Shown here in pieces: positions 22,676 through 33,100 of a stretch of 64,000 bases of DNA. Each line of letters starts with the position of its first letter. Position 1 is the first letter of the stretch. The notes under the pieces were generated by a model. The model did no database searches. It saw only the letters and a list, made by a program, of their open reading frames with translations, and had not been told where the DNA came from. Position numbers and translations under genes: made by a program. This stretch comes from Aspidapion aeneum. Taxonomy: Eukaryota > Arthropoda > Insecta > Coleoptera > Brentidae. The stretch covers positions 40,693,235 through 40,757,234 of the forward strand of contig OY755044.1 in assembly GCA_963576565.1 (NCBI GenBank). Direction: 5' to 3'.

Positions 22676-23077
22676 GTTATTTAAATTTTATAATTGGAAT
22701 TTATTTAGGTTTAGTGTAGTATTAGGTCGATTTATCTTAAGGTTGTATTCTTAGTCTAGGTTTTAGTTGCGTTGTCTGTGGCTTGCGGTCGCGGTAGTGC
22801 GGGAACTTTCCGGACGTCGAAGGCTGCCGGAAAGTTCGAGAGAGATGGACGATCCTATATATAGGGCCGGGGTCGCGCACCAGGCAGTCAGTCACAGATA
22901 ACGTGCGTAGTGGTCGCGAGATTAACACGAAGTTAATAGACCGATTATAGTAGTGAATTATTAGCAAGTTATTACTAAGTTTAAGTGCGTGTTTTTTTGT
23001 ACATAATTTGTCGAAATAAATTGACGTATCGTTTTCAACAATTGCGAGTTTTAATTTGTCGTTGTGAACCCGTAACA
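22662..23077 (+). repeat. Gypsy 3' LTR (416 bp)
   Basis: Same length and ends as the 5' LTR. I noted two differences: cttaaggttg against cttaagcttg, and gagattaac against gagatgaac. Confidence 0.95.
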
Positions 23078-23375
23078 GTATTTTATTAAAATTACGTGTT
23101 TATGTCCGTTTGACTGATTTTTAATCTGTATGTTGTTTTAGGCTGTTTTAAATGTTTTTTAGTTTTTTATTTTTGTGTGTTCCAGTTTTTCATTTGTTTC
23201 AAAGATGATTCTTAACTGTGTACCAGACCACTTGATAATGGTTTTTTAAAAACCGAAACGCGTCGTGATTAGACAATAAAATATTTGTGAAGTAAGCAGG
23301 ACTTTTCGTTTCTTCTCCTTTAACAATGGTTCAAGGACTTCACCCTGGAGAAATCTACAATTCATCAGTGTAATG

Positions 23376-24650
23376 GCGGCCTAGTTTCATCCCTAATTAA
23401 TACAAGCGTATCTAGCTTGATTTCAACCGAAGGGTCCGACCACTTAGAACGTTGTTGTAAAGTACTCGAGTTTCCAACGCTTCCAGAAATCGGCATGAAT
23501 TCGTTGGATAAGTTGTCAACGATTAAGGGTATTAACTTTAAGAGTAGAAAGGTCAGGATCAGGACACGAATTAAGGGGTTCCATTGTGAGGAAATGACCC
23601 GGAGTCAAAGACGTAAGATCGTTTGGGTCAGAGCTTTGCTCACAAAGGCGTCGAGAATTGAGTAATGCCTCTATTTGGGCGAGGAGAGTATAGAGCTCTT
23701 CGAAGGTTAGTATCTGGTCACCGATGACCCGATACAAATGTGTTTTTATAGATTTGACTCCTGCTTCTGCTAGACCATTTAGGTGGGGGGCTCCCGGACT
23801 ATTAAGACACCATTTGATTTTTAAGCTCTCAGAAGCTAATTTCGAAAGATTATGGAGCTCCTTTATAGCCCCAACAAAGTTTGAGCCTCTATCACTTGTG
23901 ATTTGGACACAAGTGCCACGTCTAGCGACAAAGCGTCGTAAAGCAGCGATGCACGCTTCTGTGGTTAAATCCGAAACCAGCTCGATATGGATTGCTTTAA
24001 CAGAAGTATCGACAAAGACTGCGATATATGATTTACCAACTTGTGCTCCACGACTTCTCTGACCTACAAAGGTTTTGATTGGGCCTGCATTGTCCAAGCA
24101 AACGTGTGAAAAACATTTTAATTGTGACGTTCTGAAAGAAGGTAAATCCGACATGTACGGAGTGTAAGGTTTTGGTTTTAAGCGAAAGCATACATTGCTA
24201 TAAAACCTGAATAGCTCGACGGGATGACATAATCGAAAACTTTTGACGAATTAAGTATTGGACTGTGTTTATTCCGGGATGTAAATTTGCGTTATGAGTT
24301 TGAATAATGATCAATTGGGTTAATCTATGAGATTTCGGCATTAATAAGGGATGTTTTGCCTCAAAGGAGAGTTGAGAATGCCGTAAGCGTCCGCCCACTC
24401 TAAGGAAACCCCATTCGTCCAAAAAGGGCGCGAGTTTGCGAAACGGCTTAGGTAATAGCTGAGTATTTTGAATTTTTTGAATGATATCCGAAAAACACTC
24501 TTCTTGGACCCTTTTAACTAAAACAAGTAGAGCCTTGTGTAGTTCAAAAGCGGAAAAAACGCCGGATAAAGGGTCAACTGAGTTTTTTTCGATTGTGAAT
24601 AAGTCTTAGAAAATGACAAATAATTTTTTGAATGGTATTTAAATTGGATA
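23376..24650 (-). pseudogene. BEL2 integrase, N-terminal and core domains
   Basis: On the minus strand, FLRVGGRLRHSQL and HNANLHPGINTVQYLIRQKF (near 24422-24198) form the pre-core region. The core has Asp in CLDNAGP, Asp in TSDRGSNFVGA and Glu in LNGLAEAGVKS, with 41 residues between the last two. LTPGHFLTMEPL and NRWQLIQ-like text follow, and homology is broken at 23376 by the foldback. Several stops and frame changes occur near 24600-24430, 24180 and 23520. Confidence 0.88.
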
Positions 24651-24659
24651 TTTTATCGA

Positions 24660-26770
24660 TTAATCTATCAAAAAGTTTTGATTTTGAAGTTCTGCCGTCA
24701 GCACCACTGAATTTTCCGGTTTTTCTTCTTTGAGAACCTCGTCTTGAACTCCCAAAGAACGTTCATTTATAAACCTTTGAATTTGCCACTCCGTAGTGGG
24801 CAAGGTAATCCATGGAGGGCCGTGAAACCAAAGAGGGTGATTTATTAAGTTATTAGGCGACAACCCTCTGCTAGCGCAGTCGGCAGGGTTTTCGAGTGAA
24901 GTAATGTGATACCATGGGACTTCGGAGATTGTTTCTTGAATACGACTCACGCGGTTTGCCACAAAGGTCTTCCACTTGTGAGGTGAAGATGTGACCCAAT
25001 GAAGCGTGACCTGTGAGTCCGAGAACGCAAGAATTTCATCGATTACGAGTAATGATGAATAGGTGCGAATGGCTAGTTCGAGTAAATCAGGTAATAGAGT
25101 AGCTCCAAGTAGTTCCAAACGTGGGATTGAAATAGTGTGTAAGGGAGCAACCCTTGACTTGCCCATGACTAGAGCAGTTTTGATAATTTTATTTGGTAAT
25201 TCGACGCGAACGTATACGCAAGAAGCGTATCCTAGCTCGGATGCATCGCAGAAACCTAGCAATTGACATCGTTGAATATTATTCGAAAAAATATGTCTAG
25301 GTATACAAAGATTCGAAAGAGTGGTTAATTGATTATTGAATTGATTCCAAAGAGTTTTGATTGGATCGGGGGGTATTTCATCCCAATCAGTTTTGCATAA
25401 CCAAAGTTTTTGCATAATAACTTTGGCTAAAAATGAAACAGGCGATAAGAAACCTATAGGATCCCAAATTTTAGCGATAGCTGATAAAATATTCCTTTTG
25501 GTGCAAGGTTTTTCACAAGGGGTACAAGAATAGGTAAAAGTATCTGTAGAAGGGTGCCACTGAAGGCCCAACACCTTAATCGATGTTAAAGAATCGTCTT
25601 CAAAGGTAACAGGGATCTGACAATCAGCGACAAATGTGAAAGAAGTTTCGGATTATTTGATGCCCATTTTCTTAATTCAAATTTTCCCAATTTAAGCAAC
25701 GCTATGAGATCCTTTTGAAGCGATAAAGCACCTTCTAGAGAGTTAGCTCCACAGCAAATATCGTCCATGAAAATGTTATTTAAAAGGACCTGGGATGCTT
25801 CAGGATAATTCTTAGCCTCCAGGATGGCTAGTTCTCTAAGAGTTCTAATAGCTAAATAGGGACTTGAACTAACACCAAACGTCACTGTATTAAGCCTGTA
25901 TTCCTGCAGGGGTTCGTTGGGATCAAATCGCCAAAGTAGGCTTTGGTAGTCCCGATGAATTGGATTGATTTGAATTTGTAAAAAGTGCTGTTTTATATCA
26001 GTCAAAAATACGATAGAATAAAATCTGAATTTTAATAGAATTTTGGAAATATCGGCTTGTAATTTTGGTCCTATTAAAAGAGTTTCGTTCATGCTTAGGC
26101 CTTTCGAACCCTTAATCGAGGGATTAAAAACCACCCGGAGTTTAGTCGTTGATTTGTCAAGACGAAGGACTCCGTGATGTGGTAAATAAGAACATAACTG
26201 AGGTCTAGGTTCGGACCTTGGAATTAATGACATGTGCCCGTTTTTGAGATATTCTCTCATAAAATCCGAGTACATACTATAGAAATTTGAATTTTTTATT
26301 AAGCGAGATTCAAGAGACAAAAATTGACGATAGGCCACTGAATATGTGTCTCCTAGGTCAGGAGGGTCAATGTGACGAAAAGGCAAATTTACAGTAAATC
26401 GGTCCGAAATATCTCTAGTGGTAGTTTTTTGGAAAATCTCTTCACATCTTTTTTCTTCGGGTGAGAGAAACGTTTTTGACTTAATTGATTCTAGTTCCCA
26501 AAATCTGCGAATATTAAAGTCGAGAGACTGCTCACAGGAAGTAAAGTAAGAATTGACTTGAGGTGAAATATTTATGTTTTGAGTTTGGCCCATCAAGACC
26601 CACCCAAAAACTGTCTCAAAAGCGGAGGGTAGGCCGGGAGGTCCTGGAATTCGTCCTGATTGGACGATTTCTGTGTAAAGTTGTGCACCTAAGAGTAAGT
26701 CAATTGGACCAGGGTTGTAAAATTGGTTATCTGCAAGCTTTAGATTTGAAATATGACTCCAATTGGATTA
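24660..26770 (-). pseudogene. BEL2 reverse transcriptase and RNase H
   Basis: The minus-strand frames 26767-25586 and 25574-24660 carry the RT and RNase H. FNPSIKG, DIKQHFLQIQ, FGVSSSPYLAIRTL and a catalytic FMDD (in place of YxDD) identify RT. LGLQWHPS, FCDASELGYA, SRVAPLHTISIPRLELLGA and FSDSQVTLHW identify RNase H. A TAA (complement of 26768-26770) separates it from the protease, and a frameshift near 25600-25620 separates RT from the rest. The FMDD box is acceptable for an RT, so it is not by itself a sign of decay. Confidence 0.9.
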
Positions 26771-28623
26771 GATGTGTACTGAGGGCATATTCAAACAGAG
26801 TTTCGGTAAAACGAAGACTTGAATAGAAAAGGTAGGCTCTTGTTGGCCTAGGGCTCGAATAGTGCAAGTAGAAATGCCGTTAGTGGCCGACGAAGATTGA
26901 TTTAGTCCCAGAACAGGGATCGAAATTTTGTTTCTTGGCAAGCCTAACCTGTTAAGACAAGCTTCGCTTATCAGGTTAGCTTGGCTACCGCTGTCCAGAA
27001 GTGCTCGGACAGGTTGGTAGTTACCCCGACTATCGAGTACCTCTAATTTTATAGTCGCTAGAAGCACTGTCGTCCGGGGCGTCAAGGTGGATAACGAAGA
27101 GTATTGATTAGTAGATGTATTTGGATTCGAATTGATTTGAATTGAATTTGGACTGGGTTGAACAAAACTAGGGTTCTGTTGGCTAAGACTTGAATTTGAA
27201 TTCTGATACAAGTTTGTGCCTGTGCTAGGCACGGCCACTTGATTTGGATTAAAACTTTGATTTAAGTTCGAATTTTGATTTGAATTTTGGCTTGAATTAA
27301 CAAAGGATTGACTTGAATTCTGACGGATTGAATCTGTTATTTGCGATAGATGAATAAGACTATGGTGTCTATGTCGACATACCCTGCAGTTGTAGGTACT
27401 ACTGCAGTCAATTACTTGATGATTTGAAAGTATACAGTTGATACATAAAGATTGTTGTTTTACATAAGTAAACGGATCTGAAGGAGATTTGGAAATAAAA
27501 ACACCACACTGCGAGAGTGGATGAAAAGAATTATTGCATAATTTGCACTTATAGGGATGTTGGTTTTGTCGAAATTGAATATTGGATTGTTTATTTGCTA
27601 CTTGTGAGTGCGTATGCGCTAAAAAATTTGATGGAGGACTTGATTTGTACTGATTATTTGAATAAGAATTATATTTTTGGTCGAATAATTTGGTTTTTGC
27701 TGTTTGGAAGTCGAAGGTTGCATTTGCGTATTTTGGGGAGATAGCTGTACTGTTTCAAGAGCACGGCATTGGTTAATAAGAAACTGAATTAAATTTTGAT
27801 ATGTTGGAATCTCGGTAGTACTATACTTTAATTCGAAAGCGGTTCTTGTGGTTTGATCGATTTTTGATAATAAAATTGAAAATAAACAAAAACACCACGA
27901 CGTTACTGGAAATTCAAGATTTTCAAGCGCCGCAATATTCTCAGAAAAGGTATCTACCAAGACTCTAAGATCCTTTGCTGACTGGTTTCCCTTTAAAGAA
28001 TTTGCATAGTAGATTGAGTTCCAGTAGGTACTGGCTAAAAGTCTTTTATTTTGATAGCGATCTGTTAATACCTTCCAGGCGATTGCGTAATTACTTGCCG
28101 TTAATTTTATAGAACCTAAAATATTAAGTGGTTCACCCTCAAGGAAAGTTAGCAAATGTTGAAATTTCCTTATATCGGAATAATTAGAGTTTTCGTGAAC
28201 CAAACAAGAATAAACATCGTAAAAGGTTGGCCACTTTTTTACGTTTCCATTAAATCAAGGTACCTTTAAAGGGCCCAGATCATCGCTACGTGAATAGTGT
28301 GAAGTTGCAGGGGTAAAATTTGAATGAACTGAATCGGAACATAAACTCGAAAAAAGAACTTTAGCTTGGTGGTAGAATAGATCCGTATCTTTCCTAATTT
28401 TATCCTGTGCTTCGACTCCATCATCGTCGTCGTCCTTCAAGAGACCTATGATGTCATTATGAATGTTCTTAAATTGTTCATAGTGATCATCTAACGATTC
28501 GTAAAACGCCTTAAAAATTGGCAAGGAAGAACTATCTGATTTAGCTTTTGTTCCCAAGTTATACGTTTCCGTAATACGAGATATTGAAACTTTGCGTTGA
28601 TTCTCAAGCTTTTTTAACGACAT
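26768..28623 (-). pseudogene. BEL2 gag and aspartic protease
   Basis: Gag starts at the ATG of 28623 and runs into a TGA at 28257-28255. The same frame reopens with a capsid block (LEGEPLNILGSI, YQNKRLLA, LRVLVDTFSENI). A frameshift near 27630-27720 precedes the Cys/His region (CNNSFHPLSQC, CVCRHRH-like text at about 27530-27360). An N/S/Q-rich linker leads to the protease ALLDSGSQANLIS near 27010-26970. BEL1 shows the same architecture. Confidence 0.87.
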
Positions 28624-29173
28624 ATTGTTAATTAAAAAAAAAAAAATCTTTAAAAAAAAATAAAACTAACACTTTAATCAGTCCAAAAGAGTCCAACAAG
28701 CATATATTTTATTATCGATTTTTCGAATAAAATGCAAAAAACTTACCAACAGCTGTTATCCTAGGTCGCGATTTTTCTCCCAAAATAAATGCACACAAAC
28801 ACAATTTGTAGTAGGTATACCGCTTCTCTTATTATTTACAGGTAAATACTAATCCTACTAGATGTGTTTGTTTGCCTGTTAAATAAGAATAAAGCATTTG
28901 CCCATTAAACTCACAAGCACTTTTGTTGTTTTGAAAATAACTATTTATTTAAACAAATTTCGATTTTTGAATCAAAACAAACGACGTACGAAGTGCCAAT
29001 TTCGGCTGCAATGAGAAATGTGGGTGGAGCAACCGTGAAGCCACGCAAGGGGGGACGGAACCTCCTTCCTAAACTGGACACGGCAACTAAGCGCGAGCCA
29101 AAATGGCGAAAAAATCTTTAATATTTTTAGCAAACAACTTTTAAAAAACTATCTGGGTCGTGGGACCAGAAAA
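28624..29173 (-). other. BEL2 5' leader with putative primer-binding site
   Basis: Untranslated sequence between the 5' LTR and gag. On the minus strand, TGGTCCCACGACCC (complement of 29168 downward) lies five bases inside the LTR and is the likely tRNA primer site. No open frame was found. Confidence 0.55.
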
Positions 29174-29657
29174 TGTTGATGATTTGAGGTTTGAGGTTGG
29201 TAGAGCCGCGGGACTGTAAACGCGCTGGTCGTTTTATAAAATCTGGGTGCAAAAATCCTTAAAAGGAAGATGTAAAAATATTAATTTTTCCGAGCCACAC
29301 AAAGACAATATAGAGGATTGGCACTCACCTTTTTAGTTGTTTCCGTCGTCCAGAGGAGCTCCTCTCGCTGGCCCAGTCGTTCCACACTAGAATCACTTGT
29401 TTGTGTAATGGTTTAGTTTGATTTTCTAAGAATGTTATTGGATTTTTTGGTTAATAGAATTTATCACCATGCTGCGTGGTGATCTCGATAGAATACGACA
29501 GACGAATCTTTTTTTGGTTACGCCTTTTTGCGCAGATTCATTTTTCGTAGATGGCGCTGGCGTTTTGCTTGTGCCAATCAAAATTGAAATTGTGTGGGTT
29601 TTCCGAATACGGGAATTTGGCGCAAAATTTGAATTTAAAATTAAAGTTGCACGAACA
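29174..29657 (-). repeat. BEL2 5' LTR (484 bp)
   Basis: Direct repeat of 15145-15637. By eye there are about eight base differences and it lacks the 9-bp gcagtcgat. cagtc immediately follows on the plus strand and completes the target duplication. Confidence 0.93.
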
Positions 29658-29799
29658 CAGTCTGTCACAAAGTCACCTGGCAGGCACAGTCACCAAGTTC
29701 TACGGTACCCTAACAAAATAATTCGATGCTTATAATGAAAGATTTCAATGCTCGAAGCTTGTAACTTAATCAATGCCAACTTTGCTGTTTTATTTGCAG

Positions 29800-30124
29800 A
29801 TGAAGAAACTCAATCCGAAAGTGAAGAGGTAGCCCTGAAAGACAAGCACCGCATCAAGCCGAAAACTCTACAGCCAATCAGACCGAGAGCCCTTCAACCA
29901 ATCGTACCGAAAACCGTGCATCCTCCGATCATAAAGAACCGCCCTCCTCCTCCCGCGTCTAACTCTCTGTACAGCCAAAGAAGGGGATCTTACTCGCACA
30001 CCAAGCAAAATTATACTTGGATGCAACGAAAGTGGGACTCTAGATTGGTTGAGGGATCCAATTCTAGGGAGCGAAGCACCGCTGGGCTTAAGGCTTCTAC
30101 TACTAGTCAGTTGGAAGGGTCCAG
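29800..30124 (+). CDS. AN1 gene, first recognised exon
   Basis: The acceptor gttttatttgcag and donor ccag/gtaggt are strong. It enters with two bases of a split codon and leaves with AG, which pairs with the first base of the next exon. The peptide is acidic (ETQSESEE), then P/K-rich with repeats of a LQPI(R/V)P type and a PPPPAS stretch, then basic/S-T-rich. I link it to the gene by phase and strand, not by homology. An internal ATG in the next exon (33379) would be the alternative start if this exon were not used. Confidence 0.7.
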
Positions 30125-33100
30125 GTAGGTGTATAGATAGTCCAGGGCTCTCAACACCTTCATATTTTATGAAAATGTTCATATTTTTTTTCAGACTTCA
30201 TAAAACTTCATATTTTTAGAAAAACCTTCATATTTTTCATATTTTCCCCAATGAAGAAACTTCAGACATATAATAAGTGTGGAAATTTTCATTATTTTTC
30301 CTAGTCTTGAATTTTGAGTTCCTTTTAGTTTATTACTAGTTTGTTGCCTCTGAGAAAGTCTGAATGAAGTAGAGCTTTTGTTTTATTATTCTTATGTTTG
30401 TTGCTTTTTCATGAATTTTATTATTTTACTCTAATGTTGAGTTTTTTTAATGTTTGAGCTCGGAATAGGTATTTAAAGTATACCAAGTATATCATCGAGT
30501 ATATTTAAGTTTTCTGTGTTAATAGATGTACAGGGTGTTTTGGTATATTTCCACAAAGGTTTACTGCACGTATTTCAAGAGATAGAAAATAGGGTACCTA
30601 TTTTCAAGAAATGTAGAGTAGGTCCCAAACCGCTAAAAATTCTAGATACTAATATTTTAACAGTGGCTTTACCAAATGGCAGTTTATCATATATTTTTGA
30701 GTTTAGAAAGAAAATATCTATTTTTTTAAAAAGTTAAATCATTAACATATTAATTTGTAGGATGTTCCATAAGAGATTTACAATGTTTGTGATTTTTTAT
30801 AACTTTTTTTGATGGTATAGGATAAAGCCTACAACTTTTGCATTTATGATTTTTTTCTATTTCTTTGAATAATTGCAGTAGACCTTGGTTTAAAAATACG
30901 GAAACACCTTTACCTTGTTCTAAAATATGCTTTTAAAAATGTGCCTTGTTTTTGTTTGGCCATACCACATCCAGGCCTAATTCAACTTTAAAATGTTTGT
31001 TAATACTTTTCTTAATAAATAAAATTAAGAAATATATATTTTTGCTTAGTAAATGAGTTTTCCTAAAGAAACGTTGGGTTTGACATAACAAGCCATTAGT
31101 AGGTAGAGGACCCAAAAGACATTTTTATTCATATATCCTTCATATTTTGTTTTCTTAATTTCATATTTTTCATAATTTTATTAAAAAAGTTCATATTTTT
31201 CATATTATTTTGCTGTTTATCTGTTGTGAGCCCTGATAGTCCAATCGGGTATGGCGTGCTTTGGCAAATTGTGAAGAACTACTTAAGAAAAATAATATTG
31301 ACTTAGTTTATTAATAACTTGTCTTTACCTGGATTTTGTACAATAACCCCATTCCTCTGTCCTTAGTCTGGAGATAAACCTTAGTCATTATGTCGCCTTT
31401 GTAATAGAACAGCCCCTCTTAACCTCATATGTCTTACGTGTAGAGTTTCCCAAAAAATTACACACTAAGTTAATAATTGGGTTTATTTTTAAAACACACT
31501 AAAAATACTACACTAATAAATTAACTAAATAAAAACAAAACTTTTAGATCATACAGTAAACACTGCAAAAGACCAGCAACGATATTTCTAAATTTGTAAA
31601 AAAATTATACCGCGACGACTAATACATTTTAAAATTGCCCTTCATCTCAATATACAATGGACGTTTCACATTCCTGTTTGTAACCTGTAAAACAATTTTT
31701 AAAATCTGTTGACGGCTTCTAGTTTTTTTTGTGTAATTATTGTTAGTGTTTTATATTTTTTGGAGTGCCGAACACAAATCTGAAGGTTTCCTTTGGCAAA
31801 TATGAGTTATTCAAGACGGTGACCAAAAAGGGATAATCTTTTTTTTAATGTAAAACCAAGACCAGGCGCAATCAACAGCCCCGACCGACTTCTTAGATTT
31901 TCAACTTCTTTTCTTTATTAACCTTTTACTAATTTTTTGAGAAATTGCATCAGAAGGAAATTTAAAGCCGATCGAAAGGCCTATTAAACGAGCTATGTTT
32001 GAGCTGTCTAGGTATTAGCCTGGTAATAGAGAGAGATAAATACCCTTAAGCATCCCTAATATGCAAATTTCTTGCACATTTTAATTTAAATCAATTTTCT
32101 TAGAAACAAAACGTTTTGCGAAATAAATATATCGTACCACTCATTCCAGTCCATATTTTAGATAAGATTTCAGTGCCGTGCGTAAACTGGGAATGCCGTA
32201 AAAACTAATAATTTAAAAAAAACCTAAAATTTCCTTTTTAACGATGTATAACTTAGTAACACTAGCGGGCCAGTAGTGGCTGGCATCCATAGATGTGGCT
32301 GATTTAGAGAAACGTTTTTATCCAATTTTCTTGAAAATGAAATTATTTTGATTTTATTTAGATGATAAAATTTCCTTTTTAACAAAAGTATAACATAATT
32401 TGATCAATGTTAAAGTTAACATTTTATTGGCGTCTCTAAATTGAGACATTTTGAAAATCACAAAAAAGAAAACATTTTATTGGTTGTTTTTTGCAAATTG
32501 CGTAAAAGCTTTTTAGGAGAATATGTGTTGTAGTACACTTCCTTAAGAAGACAAAGTTTAACTAAAATCCTTGTGGGATGAAATTTACTTCTAACGATAC
32601 AGTGGCGTCCATAAATTGAGGTTATTTACAGAAATCGTCGAAAATCTATTTTAGTTATATGTTTTCAATAAATTTTTTTAAATATGAAGTACTATTCAGG
32701 GCAAAAACGGTTTATGCCTCATCATAGACAATAAAATTTTCTCTTAAATGATGGAAAACTTAATTAAGTAAAGTTAGTTAGTAAAAACCGTATCGTTTAT
32801 TGTAAAATAGACCCTTTCAAGTTATACATAATTAAAAGGAATTTTGCTCTCTTAATAATGTCTTATGTTTTCGTAAAATGCTTAGTTTTTACCAAAGTTT
32901 ACGAAAGCCACTGGAGTTTTACCTACACTCTACACACAAAATCGTATATGGTTTAAATGGAATTTTTTTTTTTTTTTTTTTTTCTACAAAAAAGTAATAA
33001 TCTACTTTTTTTTACAAATTGCTTTGTTTCTAAGAAAATTGATTAAACTTAAAAATGTTGTTATCTTTATTTTAAAAAATTTGCACAAGTATCTAGTTTA

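Larger units (their letters stand above)
16268..23077 (+). mobile_element. Ty3/Gypsy LTR retrotransposon, young and nearly intact
   Basis: Identical-length LTRs (416 bp) flank a leader with tandem repeats, gag, and pol in the order protease, RT, RNase H, integrase. gtat at 16264-16267 and 23078-23081 is the 4-bp target duplication. I see only two LTR differences by eye. It lies in the loop of a foldback that lies in BEL2, so it is the newest of the three. Gypsy elements form particles from Gag and integrate via the pol integrase. Here pol has one stop and one frameshift, so this copy is probably not autonomous. No env-like frame follows pol. Confidence 0.96.
15997..23375. mobile_element. Foldback element with ~250-bp inverted arms, split by Gypsy
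   Basis: The left arm 15997-16244 (starts attgttaaaggagaagaaac) is the inverted copy of 23078-23327. The loop before the Gypsy insertion was about 19 nt (16245-16263). The dodecamer cagtgtaatggc occurs at 15985-15996 and 23376-23387, so 9-12 bp of target were duplicated. About 48 extra bases follow the right arm (23328-23375) with no left counterpart. Long arms and a 9-bp-class duplication fit Mutator-like or Foldback-type elements. No transposase is present. Confidence 0.85.
15145..29657 (-). mobile_element. BEL/Pao LTR retrotransposon BEL2 with nested insertions
   Basis: Two LTRs (15145-15637 and 29174-29657) flank gag, protease, RT, RNase H and integrase on the minus strand. The pentamer cagtc lies at 15140-15144 and again at 29658-29662, a clean 5-bp target duplication. 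A foldback element, itself hit by a Gypsy element, interrupts the integrase C-terminal region at 15997-23375. Without these the element is about 7.1 kb, normal for the family. The LTRs differ by about eight substitutions and one 9-bp indel by eye. Several stops and frameshifts make it inactive. Confidence 0.95.
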
